In this document: in pieces, positions 52,302 through 60,021 of the stretch | Numbering within the stretch: position 1 is the stretch's first letter | Layout: every line of letters starts with the position of its first letter | Origin: Hypericibacter sp963696655 | Lineage (GTDB): Bacteria; Pseudomonadota; Alphaproteobacteria; Dongiales; Dongiaceae | Length of the DNA stretch: 64,000 nt | Assembly: GCA_963696655.1 (NCBI GenBank) | Contig: CAVOLB010000097.1 | Location: forward strand, 48,483 to 112,482 | Direction of reading: 5' to 3' | Made by a program: the position numbers and the translations under genes | The notes under the pieces: model-generated | Databases searched by the model: none | What the model was told of the DNA's origin: nothing | The model's input: only the letters and a program-made list of their open reading frames with translations

Positions 52302-53216
52302 ATGACCAGGGTTGCGCTCATCGGTCTGGGGACCATGGGGCCGGGCATCGCGGCGACGCTGACGCGCGCCGGCATGACCGTGTCCGCCTTCGACCTGTCG
52401 CCCGAGCAGCGCGCCAAGGCGCCGCAGAGCATCAAGATGGCGACGGGCGTGCTCACGACCCTGGGCATGGCGGACCGCGCGGCGGGCGAGGTCGCGATCC
52501 ATGCGGATCTGGCGGCGGCTCTCGAGGGCGCCGAGCTGGTCATCGAGAATGTGCCGGAGAAGCTCGAGCTCAAGACGCAGGTCCTGGGCGAGATCGACCG
52601 TCTGGTGAGCCGGGAATGCGTGATCGCCTCCGATACCTCGGGCATCCCGATCACCAAGCTCCAGGCCGGCAATTCGGCGCCGGGCCGCGTGGTCGGCATG
52701 CATTGGTCGAACCCGCCCCATATCATCCCGATCATCGAGGTGGTGGCGGGGAAGGAAACGGCGCCTGCGACCGTGAGCTGGATGACCAATTTCGTGAAGG
52801 GCCTCGGGCTCATCCCGATCCTGGTCAAGAAGGACGTGCCGGGCTTCGTCGAGAACCGCGTGCTCTATGCCGTCATGCGCGAATGCCTGGACCTGGTCGA
52901 GCAGGGCGTGATCGACCCCGAGGGGCTCGATGCGTGCGTCTCCTGGGGCATCGGCTACAAGCTCTCGGTGGTGGGGCCGATGGCGCTGCTCGACATGGCC
53001 GGCCTCGACATCTACCAGTCGGTCGGCAGCTATCTGAACAAGGAACTCTGCGCGCGCGGCGATGTCAGTCCCTATGTGACGGCACGCACCGCGGCGGGGA
53101 AACTGGGCATCAAGACCGGCGGCGGCATCTTCGACTACACGCCGGCGAAGATCAGTGAGCTTCAGAGCCAGCGGGCACGCCGGTTGGTGGCCGTCCGCAA
53201 GGCGTTGGAGGACTAG
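52302..53216 (+). CDS. 5-formyl-3-hydroxy-2-methylpyridine-4-carboxylate 5-dehydrogenase (FHMPC dehydrogenase)
   Basis: A 304-residue NAD enzyme with the 3-hydroxyacyl-CoA dehydrogenase fold. The NAD site is G-L-G-T-M-G, then V-I-E-N-V-P-E and I-A-S-D-T-S-G-I-P-I-T-K-L-Q. Active-site H134 lies in V-G-M-H-W-S-N-P-P-H-I-I-P. Long segments (K-K-D-V-P-G-F-V-E-N-R-V-L-Y-A; C-V-S-W-G-I-G-Y-K; G-P-M-A-L-L-D-M-A-G-L-D-I-Y) agree with recalled features of the Mesorhizobium loti B6-pathway enzyme, which oxidises the 5-formyl group to HMPDC. True acyl-CoA dehydrogenases differ in these segments and lie in fatty-acid contexts. The other B6 enzymes within 10 kb support the assignment; a database search would settle it. 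Confidence 0.85.
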   Translation: MTRVALIGLGTMGPGIAATLTRAGMTVSAFDLSPEQRAKAPQSIKMATGVLTTLGMADRAAGEVAIHADLAAALEGAELVIENVPEKLELKTQVLGEIDRLVSRECVIASDTSGIPITKLQAGNSAPGRVVGMHWSNPPHIIPIIEVVAGKETAPATVSWMTNFVKGLGLIPILVKKDVPGFVENRVLYAVMRECLDLVEQGVIDPEGLDACVSWGIGYKLSVVGPMALLDMAGLDIYQSVGSYLNKELCARGDVSPYVTARTAAGKLGIKTGGGIFDYTPAKISELQSQRARRLVAVRKALED

Positions 53217-53335
53217 TCCCCGCATCGGGGATCGGCGGCGCGGCAACCCCGGGAGATCATACGGGGACGTCCGGGCCGGAATAAGAAGAGCGCGTTTGCA
53301 ACTGGGTGCTAATTCGTTAGGGAGGAACTAACCCC

Positions 53336-54397
53336 ATGAAATGGACATCGCTGAATAATGTGATTCGCATGACGCCCGTCGCGGCCGCGCTGGCCCTGGG
53401 CGTCGGCTTCGCCGGCAGCGCCGGCGCCGCCGAGGTGACGAGCATTGCGGTCCTGACACCGGAGCAGGGCACGGACTATGGCTGGAACCAGCAGGCGATC
53501 GACGCCGGCAAGGCCGTCGCTGCGAAATACGGCATCAAATTCGTCCCGGCCGAAGGCCTGGGCTATGGCGATGTGCGTCCGCAGCTGCGCGAGCTCGCCG
53601 GCGACGGCGTCAGCCTGATGATCGCCCATGCTTCGGGCTACAACCAGGCCGCGCCCGAGATCGCGGCGGAGACCAAGGTGCCGGTGGCGATCGTCGATCG
53701 TCCCGACGCCAATGTCCCCGGCCTGATCGCCGACTACACGCTGAGCGGCCATGAAGGCGCCTATCTCGCCGGCGTGCTGGCCGCGAAGATGACCAAGACC
53801 GGTGCTCTCGGCATCGTCACCTCGGGCGAGCCCCCGAGCTGGAACTCGCAGTCGGCGGGCTTCGCGCAAGGGGCGAAGTCGGTCAAGAAGGACATCAAGC
53901 TCATCTATGCCGTGATCGGGCCGGCGGCCTATTCCGATGCCGCCGGTGGCCGTCGCGTCTCCGAATCCGTCATCGCCGCCGGGGCCGACATCATCTTCGG
54001 CCAGGGCGACGGCGCCAGCTTCGGCATGATGGAAGCGACCGAGACGACCAAGGCCACCAATGGCGGCCCGGTCTGGTTCATCGACGTGATCGGCGACAAG
54101 ACCCCGATCGACAAGGGCCATCTCCTGTCCTCCGTGGTCTGGAACCTGGTGCCCGTGTTCAGCGCGATGGTCGATGACCTGAAAGCCGGCACCTTCGGCA
54201 CCAAGCATTACTCGATCCAGGTGGCGGACGATTCCTGCCAGCTGCTGCACACCAAGCACATCCCCGACGATGTGTGGAACTCCGTCATGGCGGTCCGCAA
54301 GGACATCATCGACGGCAAGGTCAAGCTGACCCCGGTCTTCAACGCGGAAGACGTCCGCAAGTTGATGACCTCGGTCGACATCGGCACGGCCCAGTAA
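53336..54397 (+). CDS. BMP-family ABC transporter substrate-binding protein
   Basis: A 353-residue periplasmic protein of the basic-membrane-protein (PnrA/Med-like) family. It has a signal peptide (M-K-W-T-S-L-N-N-V then a hydrophobic stretch; cleavage near A-G-A-A). Family stretches: A-V-L-T-P-E-Q-G-T-D-Y-G-W-N-Q-Q, Y-N-Q-A-A-P-E-I-A, G-H-E-G-A-Y-L-A-G-V-L-A-A-K-M-T-K. It follows an AGGGAGG ribosome site and heads a complete importer. BMP proteins usually bind nucleosides; here the setting suggests pyridoxine, pyridoxamine or a related pyridine as ligand (inference). Confidence 0.92.
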   Translation: MKWTSLNNVIRMTPVAAALALGVGFAGSAGAAEVTSIAVLTPEQGTDYGWNQQAIDAGKAVAAKYGIKFVPAEGLGYGDVRPQLRELAGDGVSLMIAHASGYNQAAPEIAAETKVPVAIVDRPDANVPGLIADYTLSGHEGAYLAGVLAAKMTKTGALGIVTSGEPPSWNSQSAGFAQGAKSVKKDIKLIYAVIGPAAYSDAAGGRRVSESVIAAGADIIFGQGDGASFGMMEATETTKATNGGPVWFIDVIGDKTPIDKGHLLSSVVWNLVPVFSAMVDDLKAGTFGTKHYSIQVADDSCQLLHTKHIPDDVWNSVMAVRKDIIDGKVKLTPVFNAEDVRKLMTSVDIGTAQ

Positions 54398-54412
54398 GAA
54401 TTGGGTGCGTTG

Positions 54413-55996
54413 ATGCAAGGGGCGACGCCGGGAACAGCCATATCGGTGCGATCCGTCACCAAGCGCTTTCCCGGCGTCGTCGCCAATGACGACGTCTCGA
54501 TCGACTTCCTGCCGGGCGAGATCCATGTGCTGCTGGGCGAGAACGGCGCCGGGAAATCGACCCTGATCGGCATGCTGGCCGGCATGCAGCAGCCCGATTC
54601 CGGCGAGATCCAGGTCAAGGGCAAGCCGGTCCGGATCGGCTCGCCGCGCGAGAGCCTCGATCTGGGGATCGGCACGGTGTTCCAGCATGTGCTGCTGGTG
54701 CCCACCTTGACCGTCATCGAAAATCTGATGCTGGGCGGCCCGCGCTGGCGGCTCCTGGACCGGGCCCCGGTCCTCAAGCGTTTCAAGGAATTGTCGGATC
54801 TGCTGGGCGTGAGGCTCGATCCCGATGCGCAGGTCGGAAGGCTGGCGCTGGGCGAGCAGCAGCAGGTCGAGATCATGCGCGCGCTGTGGCGCGGCGAGAA
54901 TGTCCTGATCCTCGACGAGCCCACCTCGATGCTGACGCCGCTGGGCGTGCGCGATCTGGGCGAGGTGATGAAGCGGCTGCGCGACAAGGGCGTCGCCATC
55001 ATCTTCATCACCCACAAGCTGGCCGAGGCCTACGAATTCGGTGACCGCATCTCGGTGCTGCGGCTGGGGCGCTTCGCCGGCCAGCTCGACAAGGCGCGGC
55101 TGAAATCGCTGACCGAGGCGCAGATCACCGACGAGGTGCTGCGGCTCATGTTCGGCGGCCAGAAGGCTGACAGCCGCGACGCGGAAACGCTGCTCGGCCG
55201 CGGCGGCCATCTGAAGCGGGTTCCCAAGGCCGACCGCTCGAAGCCGCCGATCCTGGTGGTGAAGGACATTTCCACGATCGCCGATCGCGGCGAATGCCCG
55301 CTGACCGGCGTCAGCTTCGAGCTCTGGCCCGGCGAGGTGCTGGGGATCGCGGGCGTCGACGGCAACGGCCAGAAGCATCTGGCCGAGCTGCTGGCCGGCC
55401 AGCGGCCGGCCGCCTCGGGCTCGCTCCTCTATGATGGCCACGACCTGACGCATGAGGGCGTCGCCGCGCGCCGGCGCCATGGCTTCCGCTACATCACTGA
55501 CGAGCGGCTGGGCGAGGGGACGGTGGGCGCCTTCTCGGTCGCGACCAACCTGGTGATGAAGGAGATCGGCGCGCCGCCGCTCTGGCAGCAGGGCATCAGC
55601 CGCTGGGATCTGATCCATGGCCAGGCGCGCGAGACCATCAAGCGCCATGACATCCGCACGCCGTCGGAACGCACGCCGATCGGCCGGCTCTCGGGCGGCA
55701 ACATCCAGAAGGCGCTGCTGGCGCGCGAGCTGAACGGTGCCAGCCGGCTGGTCATCTTCAACAAGCCGACCTACGGCCTCGATCTGCACAACATCCGCCT
55801 GGCGCGCGACCGCATCGCCGAATGCGCCGAGCGCGGCTTGGCCACGATCCTGATCTCGACCGAGCTCGACGAGCTGCTCGAGCTTTCGGATCGGATCGCG
55901 GTGATGTTCCGCGGCCGGCTCACGGGCATCGTGCCCAACGAGGGCAATGCGGAGCGTCGGATCGGGCTCTTGATGACGGGAGCCGAAGCCGCATGA
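54413..55996 (+). CDS. ABC transporter ATPase (nucleoside/sugar type, two NBDs)
   Basis: A 527-residue tandem ATPase. NBD1 has G-E-N-G-A-G-K-S-T, Q-loop V-F-Q-H-V-L-L-V, L-G-E-Q-Q-Q-V-E-I and L-I-L-D-E-P-T-S-M-L-T. NBD2 has the degenerate Walker A V-D-G-N-G-Q-K and L-S-G-G-N-I-Q-K-A-L-L-A-R. This is the usual partner of BMP-family binding proteins. The Walker B region of NBD2 reads L-V-I-F-N-K-P-T-Y-G-L-D, with the D-E pair replaced by N-K, so ATP hydrolysis should rest on NBD1. ATG 54413 is 15 bp after the binding-protein stop. Confidence 0.92.
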   Translation: MQGATPGTAISVRSVTKRFPGVVANDDVSIDFLPGEIHVLLGENGAGKSTLIGMLAGMQQPDSGEIQVKGKPVRIGSPRESLDLGIGTVFQHVLLVPTLTVIENLMLGGPRWRLLDRAPVLKRFKELSDLLGVRLDPDAQVGRLALGEQQQVEIMRALWRGENVLILDEPTSMLTPLGVRDLGEVMKRLRDKGVAIIFITHKLAEAYEFGDRISVLRLGRFAGQLDKARLKSLTEAQITDEVLRLMFGGQKADSRDAETLLGRGGHLKRVPKADRSKPPILVVKDISTIADRGECPLTGVSFELWPGEVLGIAGVDGNGQKHLAELLAGQRPAASGSLLYDGHDLTHEGVAARRRHGFRYITDERLGEGTVGAFSVATNLVMKEIGAPPLWQQGISRWDLIHGQARETIKRHDIRTPSERTPIGRLSGGNIQKALLARELNGASRLVIFNKPTYGLDLHNIRLARDRIAECAERGLATILISTELDELLELSDRIAVMFRGRLTGIVPNEGNAERRIGLLMTGAEAA

Positions 55997-57087
55997 GTGC
56001 CAGTCCGGAAGCGGCGCGCAGCCCGGGGCTGCCGCCTTCGCTGATGGCCGGCCGCGCCCGCGCGCTGGCGGCGGCGATCGCGCGATTCCTGCTGCCGATC
56101 CTGCTGGCCCTCCTGGTCGGCGCCGGGATCCTGCTGCTGCTCGGCACCGATCCCCTGGATTACTACGCCTATGTGATCCGGCGCGGCCTCTTCAGCTGGC
56201 TGGGGCTGCAGGCCACCATCACCCGCATGGCGCCGCTCCTCATGATCGCGGCCGGCTTGATCGTGGCCTTTCGGGCCGGCATCTGGAATCTGGGCGCTGA
56301 CGGACAGTTCCTGCTCTCGGCCGTGGTCACGGCGGCCCTGGGGCCGGCCCTCATCGGCACGATCCCGGATTGGCTGACGATCCTGCTCTGCTTCGTCGTG
56401 GCGGGTCTCGTCGGGGCGGCGTGGTCGCTGATCCCGGCCTTCCTCAAGGTGCGCTACGGCATCAACGAGATCATCAGCACGCTGATGATGAGCTTCCTCG
56501 GCGTCAGCTTCGCGAATGTGCTGGTGAAGCTGCTGTTCTTCGATCCCAGCACCACCGTGCCCCAGACCCACACGCTCCCCGTCGAGGACCGCCTGCCGCG
56601 GCTCTTCGGCAGCACGATCCATAGCGGGATCCTGATCGCGCTCGCCGCGGTGCTGATCGTGCATTTCGTCATGACCCGCACCTCCTTCGGCCTCAAGCTC
56701 TGCGTGGTCGGCGCCAATCCGCGCGCCGCCATCCATGCCGGCCTCAATGTCGGCCTGCTGACCTACGCGACCTTCGCCATCAGCGCCGGCCTGGTGGGTC
56801 TGGGGGGCGCGGTCGACATCCTGGGCGTCTGGGGCTCGGTGCGCGCCGACTGGAATCCCTCCTTCGGGTTGCTCGTCGTGCCGCTCGTCTTCCTGGCGCG
56901 GTTCCATGGCATCGCCACCATCGCCTTCGTCATGTTCTTCGCGGTGCTGCAGGTCGGAGGCGAGAGTGCCGCCGTGCGGCTGGGCGTGCCGACCTTCTAC
57001 ACGCTGGTGCTGGTGGCGCTGCTGCTGATCTTCCTGGCGCTGGTCGAATATCTCGATCATCGCCGCCTGGCCCGGACCAGGAGCTGA
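55993..57087 (+). CDS. ABC transporter permease (BMP-type importer, first)
   Basis: A 364-residue polytopic permease of the nucleoside/branched-chain type. Segments: P-I-L-L-A-L-L-V-G-A-G-I-L-L-L-L, M-A-P-L-L-M-I-A-A-G-L-I-V-A-F-R-A-G-I-W-N-L-G-A-D-G-Q, Y-G-I-N-E-I-I-S-T-L-M-M-S-F, and R-T-S-F-G-L-K-L-C-V-V-G-A-N-P-R-A-A. The real start (55993) overlaps the ATPase stop by four bases. It forms a heterodimer with the next permease. Confidence 0.92.
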   Translation: MSASPEAARSPGLPPSLMAGRARALAAAIARFLLPILLALLVGAGILLLLGTDPLDYYAYVIRRGLFSWLGLQATITRMAPLLMIAAGLIVAFRAGIWNLGADGQFLLSAVVTAALGPALIGTIPDWLTILLCFVVAGLVGAAWSLIPAFLKVRYGINEIISTLMMSFLGVSFANVLVKLLFFDPSTTVPQTHTLPVEDRLPRLFGSTIHSGILIALAAVLIVHFVMTRTSFGLKLCVVGANPRAAIHAGLNVGLLTYATFAISAGLVGLGGAVDILGVWGSVRADWNPSFGLLVVPLVFLARFHGIATIAFVMFFAVLQVGGESAAVRLGVPTFYTLVLVALLLIFLALVEYLDHRRLARTRS

Positions 57088-57091
57088 TCGG

Positions 57092-58027
57092 ATGCACGGT
57101 CTCTTCACCGAACCTTTCCTCACCTCGCTCCTGTTCGGCGCGATCACGGCTGGCGTGCCGCTGCTGTTCGTGGGTCTGGGCGAGCAGATCTCGGAGAAGG
57201 CCGGCGTTCTCAATATCGGCATCGAAGGCATGATGCTGTTCGGCGCCTATACCGGCTTCGTCGCCGCCTTCTATACGGGCTCCTTCGCGCTGGGCTTCGT
57301 CTTCGGCGGGCTGGGCGGCATGCTGGTGGCGGCGCTGATGGCGCTGCTCTGCGTGCGGCTCGGCATGAACCAGATCGTGATCGGCATCGGCCTGACCCTG
57401 GGCGCCGAAGGGCTGACCGCGCTGCTGCATCATTTCCAGTTCGCGCGCTCCTATCCGCGGCTGGGGAAGGCGCCGGTGCTGGAGATCCCCGGCATCAGCG
57501 AGATCCCGGTGCTGGGGCCGGCTCTGTTCCATCACAATCTCGTCGTCTATCTGATCGTGGCCGCGACCTTCGCCGTCGGCTGGCTCTACAAGCACAGCGA
57601 TGTCGGGCTCAATCTCGAGGCCGCGGGCAGCAAGCCGGGCGCGCTCGACGCCGCCGGCGTCAGCGTGGTGGCGACCCGGGTGGGCGCCGTGCTGGCGACC
57701 GGGTTCCTGGCCGGCATGGGCGGCGCCTATCTCGCCAATGTGGGCGCCGGGCTGTTCGTGCCCTTCATGACCAACGGGGCCGGCTTCATCGGCATCGTGC
57801 TGGCCATGCTGGCGCGGGGCAAACCTTATTGGGTGCTGCTGGGGGCCCTCATCTTCGGCGTCAGCCTGGCCATGACCACGGCGCTCCAGGTGGCCGGGCT
57901 CAACATCCCGACCGACGTGGTGCAGATGCTGCCCTTCGCCATGGTGATCCTGGTGCTGGTGATCTTCGGGCGTCACAGCGTGCTGCCGGCGGCCTTGGGG
58001 CTGCCCTATGTGCGCGGCGAGCGCTAG
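57092..58027 (+). CDS. ABC transporter permease (BMP-type importer, second)
   Basis: A 311-residue permease with the paired-family features A-G-V-P-L-L-F-V-G-L-G-E, S-E-K-A-G-V-L-N-I-G-I-E-G-M-M-L-F-G-A, L-G-M-N-Q-I-V-I-G-I-G-L and S-K-P-G-A-L-D-A-A-G-V-S-V. It starts 4 bp after the first permease and completes the importer. The 4-pyridoxolactonase gene follows after 82 bp in the same direction, so uptake and catabolism may share a message. Confidence 0.92.
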   Translation: MHGLFTEPFLTSLLFGAITAGVPLLFVGLGEQISEKAGVLNIGIEGMMLFGAYTGFVAAFYTGSFALGFVFGGLGGMLVAALMALLCVRLGMNQIVIGIGLTLGAEGLTALLHHFQFARSYPRLGKAPVLEIPGISEIPVLGPALFHHNLVVYLIVAATFAVGWLYKHSDVGLNLEAAGSKPGALDAAGVSVVATRVGAVLATGFLAGMGGAYLANVGAGLFVPFMTNGAGFIGIVLAMLARGKPYWVLLGALIFGVSLAMTTALQVAGLNIPTDVVQMLPFAMVILVLVIFGRHSVLPAALGLPYVRGER

Positions 58028-58109
58028 AATTGGACGTCAAAGAGAACCGCCCGGAGGGCCGGACAGGCCCTGAGAAGGGGCGGGGTCGCGAGAGAGGGAG
58101 AACGAGCCG

Positions 58110-58916
58110 ATGACGGACACCAAGGTTTACATTCTCGATGGCGGCTCGCTGGTCATCGACGGGTTCCACGCGTTCTGGAACCGCGGGCCCGGCGGCGAGC
58201 TTCGCTTCCCCTGCTATGCGGTGCTCATCGAGCATCAGGACGGCCGCTATATCTTCGATACGGGCTACGACCATGCCCATGTGATGCGGGTGCTGCCCTT
58301 CGAGAAGCCGATGCAGACGCCGGAGCAGACCATCCCGGGCGCGCTCGCGAAGATCGGGCTCAAGCCGACCGACATCAACTATGTCATCAACTCGCACTAT
58401 CACTTCGATCATTGCGGTGGGAACAAGCATCTGAGCAAGGCCTGCACCGTCTGCCACGCGAAGGAGCTCGAGGCCTCGACCAACCACCAGCCCTTCGAGC
58501 ATCTGGGCTATTCCGACATGACCTTCGCGCCCGAGCTGGCGAAGAAGGCGGGCAAGGCGCTCCCGGCCGAGCCGGCGCTCGACATGTACACGCCGAAATT
58601 CGAGACCGTGACCGGCGATCAGGAGATCGCGAAAGGCATGTGGCTCCTGGAGACCCCGGGCCACACCGCCGGCCACTACAGCCTGATGGTCGAGCTTGCG
58701 AACCGCCGGCCGATGCTGTTCACGGCGGACGCCTGCTACAGCCAGAAGAACATGGATATGAACTGCATCTCGAGCTTCCATCTCGACCCGACGGCGAGCC
58801 TGAAGTCGATGCATCGCCTGAAGCAGCTGGCCGAGAAGCACAACGCCGAGCTGTTCTACAGCCACGACCCGGACAGCTTCCCGAACTATGTGAAGGCGCC
58901 GGGGTTCTATTCGTAG
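58110..58916 (+). CDS. 4-pyridoxolactonase (metallo-beta-lactamase fold)
   Basis: A 268-residue MBL-fold hydrolase. The zinc motif is H96-Y-H98-F-D100-H101, with C-G-G-N-K following. T-P-G-H-T-A-G-H-Y-S-L supplies the next ligand, F-T-A-D-A-C-Y-S the bridging aspartate, and Y-S-H-D the last histidine. The start (T-K-V-Y-I-L-D-G-G-S-L-V-I-D-G) plus W-N-R-G-P-G-G-E and N-H-Q-P-F-E-H-L-G-Y-S-D match the M. loti 4-pyridoxolactonase as recalled, including its length. It opens 4-pyridoxolactone to 4-pyridoxic acid. AHL lactonases share the zinc motif but not these segments. The pyridoxal dehydrogenase that makes its substrate is encoded convergently next door. Confidence 0.9.
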   Translation: MTDTKVYILDGGSLVIDGFHAFWNRGPGGELRFPCYAVLIEHQDGRYIFDTGYDHAHVMRVLPFEKPMQTPEQTIPGALAKIGLKPTDINYVINSHYHFDHCGGNKHLSKACTVCHAKELEASTNHQPFEHLGYSDMTFAPELAKKAGKALPAEPALDMYTPKFETVTGDQEIAKGMWLLETPGHTAGHYSLMVELANRRPMLFTADACYSQKNMDMNCISSFHLDPTASLKSMHRLKQLAEKHNAELFYSHDPDSFPNYVKAPGFYS

Positions 58917-58958
58917 GCGGCGCGCTTCCGCTCGTCGGAATCAATTTCAATTTTGTTT

Positions 58959-59200
58959 CCTCCCCTTCACGTAGTGAGGGGGAGGGTTGCGAAGAGTTAG
59001 TCGGAGCGGAGACTTACTCGTAGCTGGGAGAGGGTGTGTGCGCAAGAGAGGCCCACCTCTCCCAGCTTCGGCTAAGGTTCGACCTTCGGTCTCACCTAAG
59101 CCTGCGCAACCCTCCTTCGCGCAACGCGCTTCGGAGGGCAGGCCCTCTCGGCCTTGGTCCTCCGAAGCCTTGGCGTAGGAGGATCCCCCCGCTATGCGGG
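58959..59200. repeat. multi-hairpin intergenic element
   Basis: No gene lies between 58917 and 59237. The region is packed with inverted repeats: a 12-bp hairpin with 3-base loop (58959-58985), AGCTGGGAGAGG/CCTCTCCCAGCT (59022-59033, 59056-59067), GGAGGGTTGCG/CGCAACCCTCC enclosing the latter (58981-58991, 59105-59115), AAGGT-TCG-ACCTT (59074-59086) and CCCGC-TAT-GCGGG (59188-59200). It sits between convergent genes and may block transcription from both sides. There is no T-run. It looks like a dispersed palindromic intergenic repeat. Confidence 0.6.
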
Positions 59201-59237
59201 CGGAGAGGAAAGTGAAGGAAATCGCCGGCCCAGCGAC

Positions 59238-59978
59238 TTACCACCGCACCATGCCGGCGTCGACGGCGAGGCACTGGCCGGTGACCCAGTGGGCTTCCTC
59301 CGAGGCGAGGAAGGCGACGGCGGGGACGATGTCGTCGGGCGTGCCGCGGCCCTTGATCGCCTGCAGCATCTCGACGAACTCGAAGGCATTCTTGTGGTCG
59401 GTCTTCTGCACGCCCTCGGTGTCGGTCAGGCCCGGCGCGATCGAGTTGACGGTGATCTTGTAGCCGCCGAGCTCGGTCGCGAGCGCGCGGGTGAAGGTCA
59501 GCACGGCGCCCTTGGAGGCGACGTAGTGCGCCATGTTGGGCGTGCCGGCGAAGATCGAGTTCGAGCAGAAATTGACGATGCGGCCATAGCCCCCTTTGCG
59601 CATCAAATCGGAGCTGGCCCGGCACATCAGGAAGAGCCCGTCGACATTGACGCGCATGATGCGGCGCCATTCCTCGAAGGTGAGCGCGTCCCAGGCGACG
59701 AAAGGCACGATCGCCGCGACATTGACCGTGACGTCGAGCTTGCCGCCCCGGTCGATCACGGCCTTGTGCAGCGCCGTGACCGAGGCGGGGTCGCCGATGT
59801 CGGTTGCAACACCAATGGATTTGCCGCCGATTTCCCTGGCGGTCGCTTCCGCGCCCTTGCCGTTGATGTCGGCGGCGACCACCAGGGCGCCCTCCTGGCC
59901 GAGGCGCAGCGCCACGGCCTTGCCGATGCCCTGGGCCGCGCCGGTGACGATGGCCACGCGGCCGTCGAAACGCTTCAT
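59238..59978 (-). CDS. pyridoxal 4-dehydrogenase (SDR family)
   Basis: A 246-residue SDR that oxidises pyridoxal to 4-pyridoxolactone with NAD. T12-G-A-A-Q-G-I-G19 binds the cofactor, and Y152-V-A-S-K156 is the catalytic pair. N-A-x-I reads V-A-A-I, followed by V-P-F-V-A-W-D. Segments F-A-G-T-P-N-M-A-H-Y-V-A and A-F-E-F-V-E-M-L-Q-A-I-K-G-R-G-T-P-D-D-I match the tetrameric M. loti enzyme as recalled. The start at 59978 has AGGGGAG upstream. It is 43 bp downstream of the transaminase gene and probably co-transcribed with it. An ordinary SDR on another substrate is the alternative, made unlikely by its neighbours. Confidence 0.88.
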   Translation of the reverse strand: MKRFDGRVAIVTGAAQGIGKAVALRLGQEGALVVAADINGKGAEATAREIGGKSIGVATDIGDPASVTALHKAVIDRGGKLDVTVNVAAIVPFVAWDALTFEEWRRIMRVNVDGLFLMCRASSDLMRKGGYGRIVNFCSNSIFAGTPNMAHYVASKGAVLTFTRALATELGGYKITVNSIAPGLTDTEGVQKTDHKNAFEFVEMLQAIKGRGTPDDIVPAVAFLASEEAHWVTGQCLAVDAGMVRW

Positions 59979-60021
59979 GCTCGAAATCTCCCCTGAGAAG
60001 AATGGTTCGTTGGGTTGAGGG

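Noticed and set aside
52302..53216. 3-hydroxybutyryl-CoA dehydrogenase of fatty-acid metabolism
   Set aside because: The H-W-S-N-P-P-H-I-I-P and C-V-S-W-G-I-G-Y-K segments and the B6 neighbours favour FHMPC dehydrogenase.
53217..53231. TCCCCG-CAT-CGGGGA hairpin as a terminator after FHMPC dehydrogenase
   Set aside because: Short stem and no T-run; may only be a local fold.
53309..55789. 826-codon minus-strand open frame opposite the BMP binding protein and ATPase
   Set aside because: Complement of clearly real genes with intact motifs; composition typical of antisense shadow.
58110..58916. quorum-quenching AHL lactonase
   Set aside because: The zinc motif is shared, but the start, W-N-R-G-P-G-G-E segment, length and neighbours fit 4-pyridoxolactonase better.
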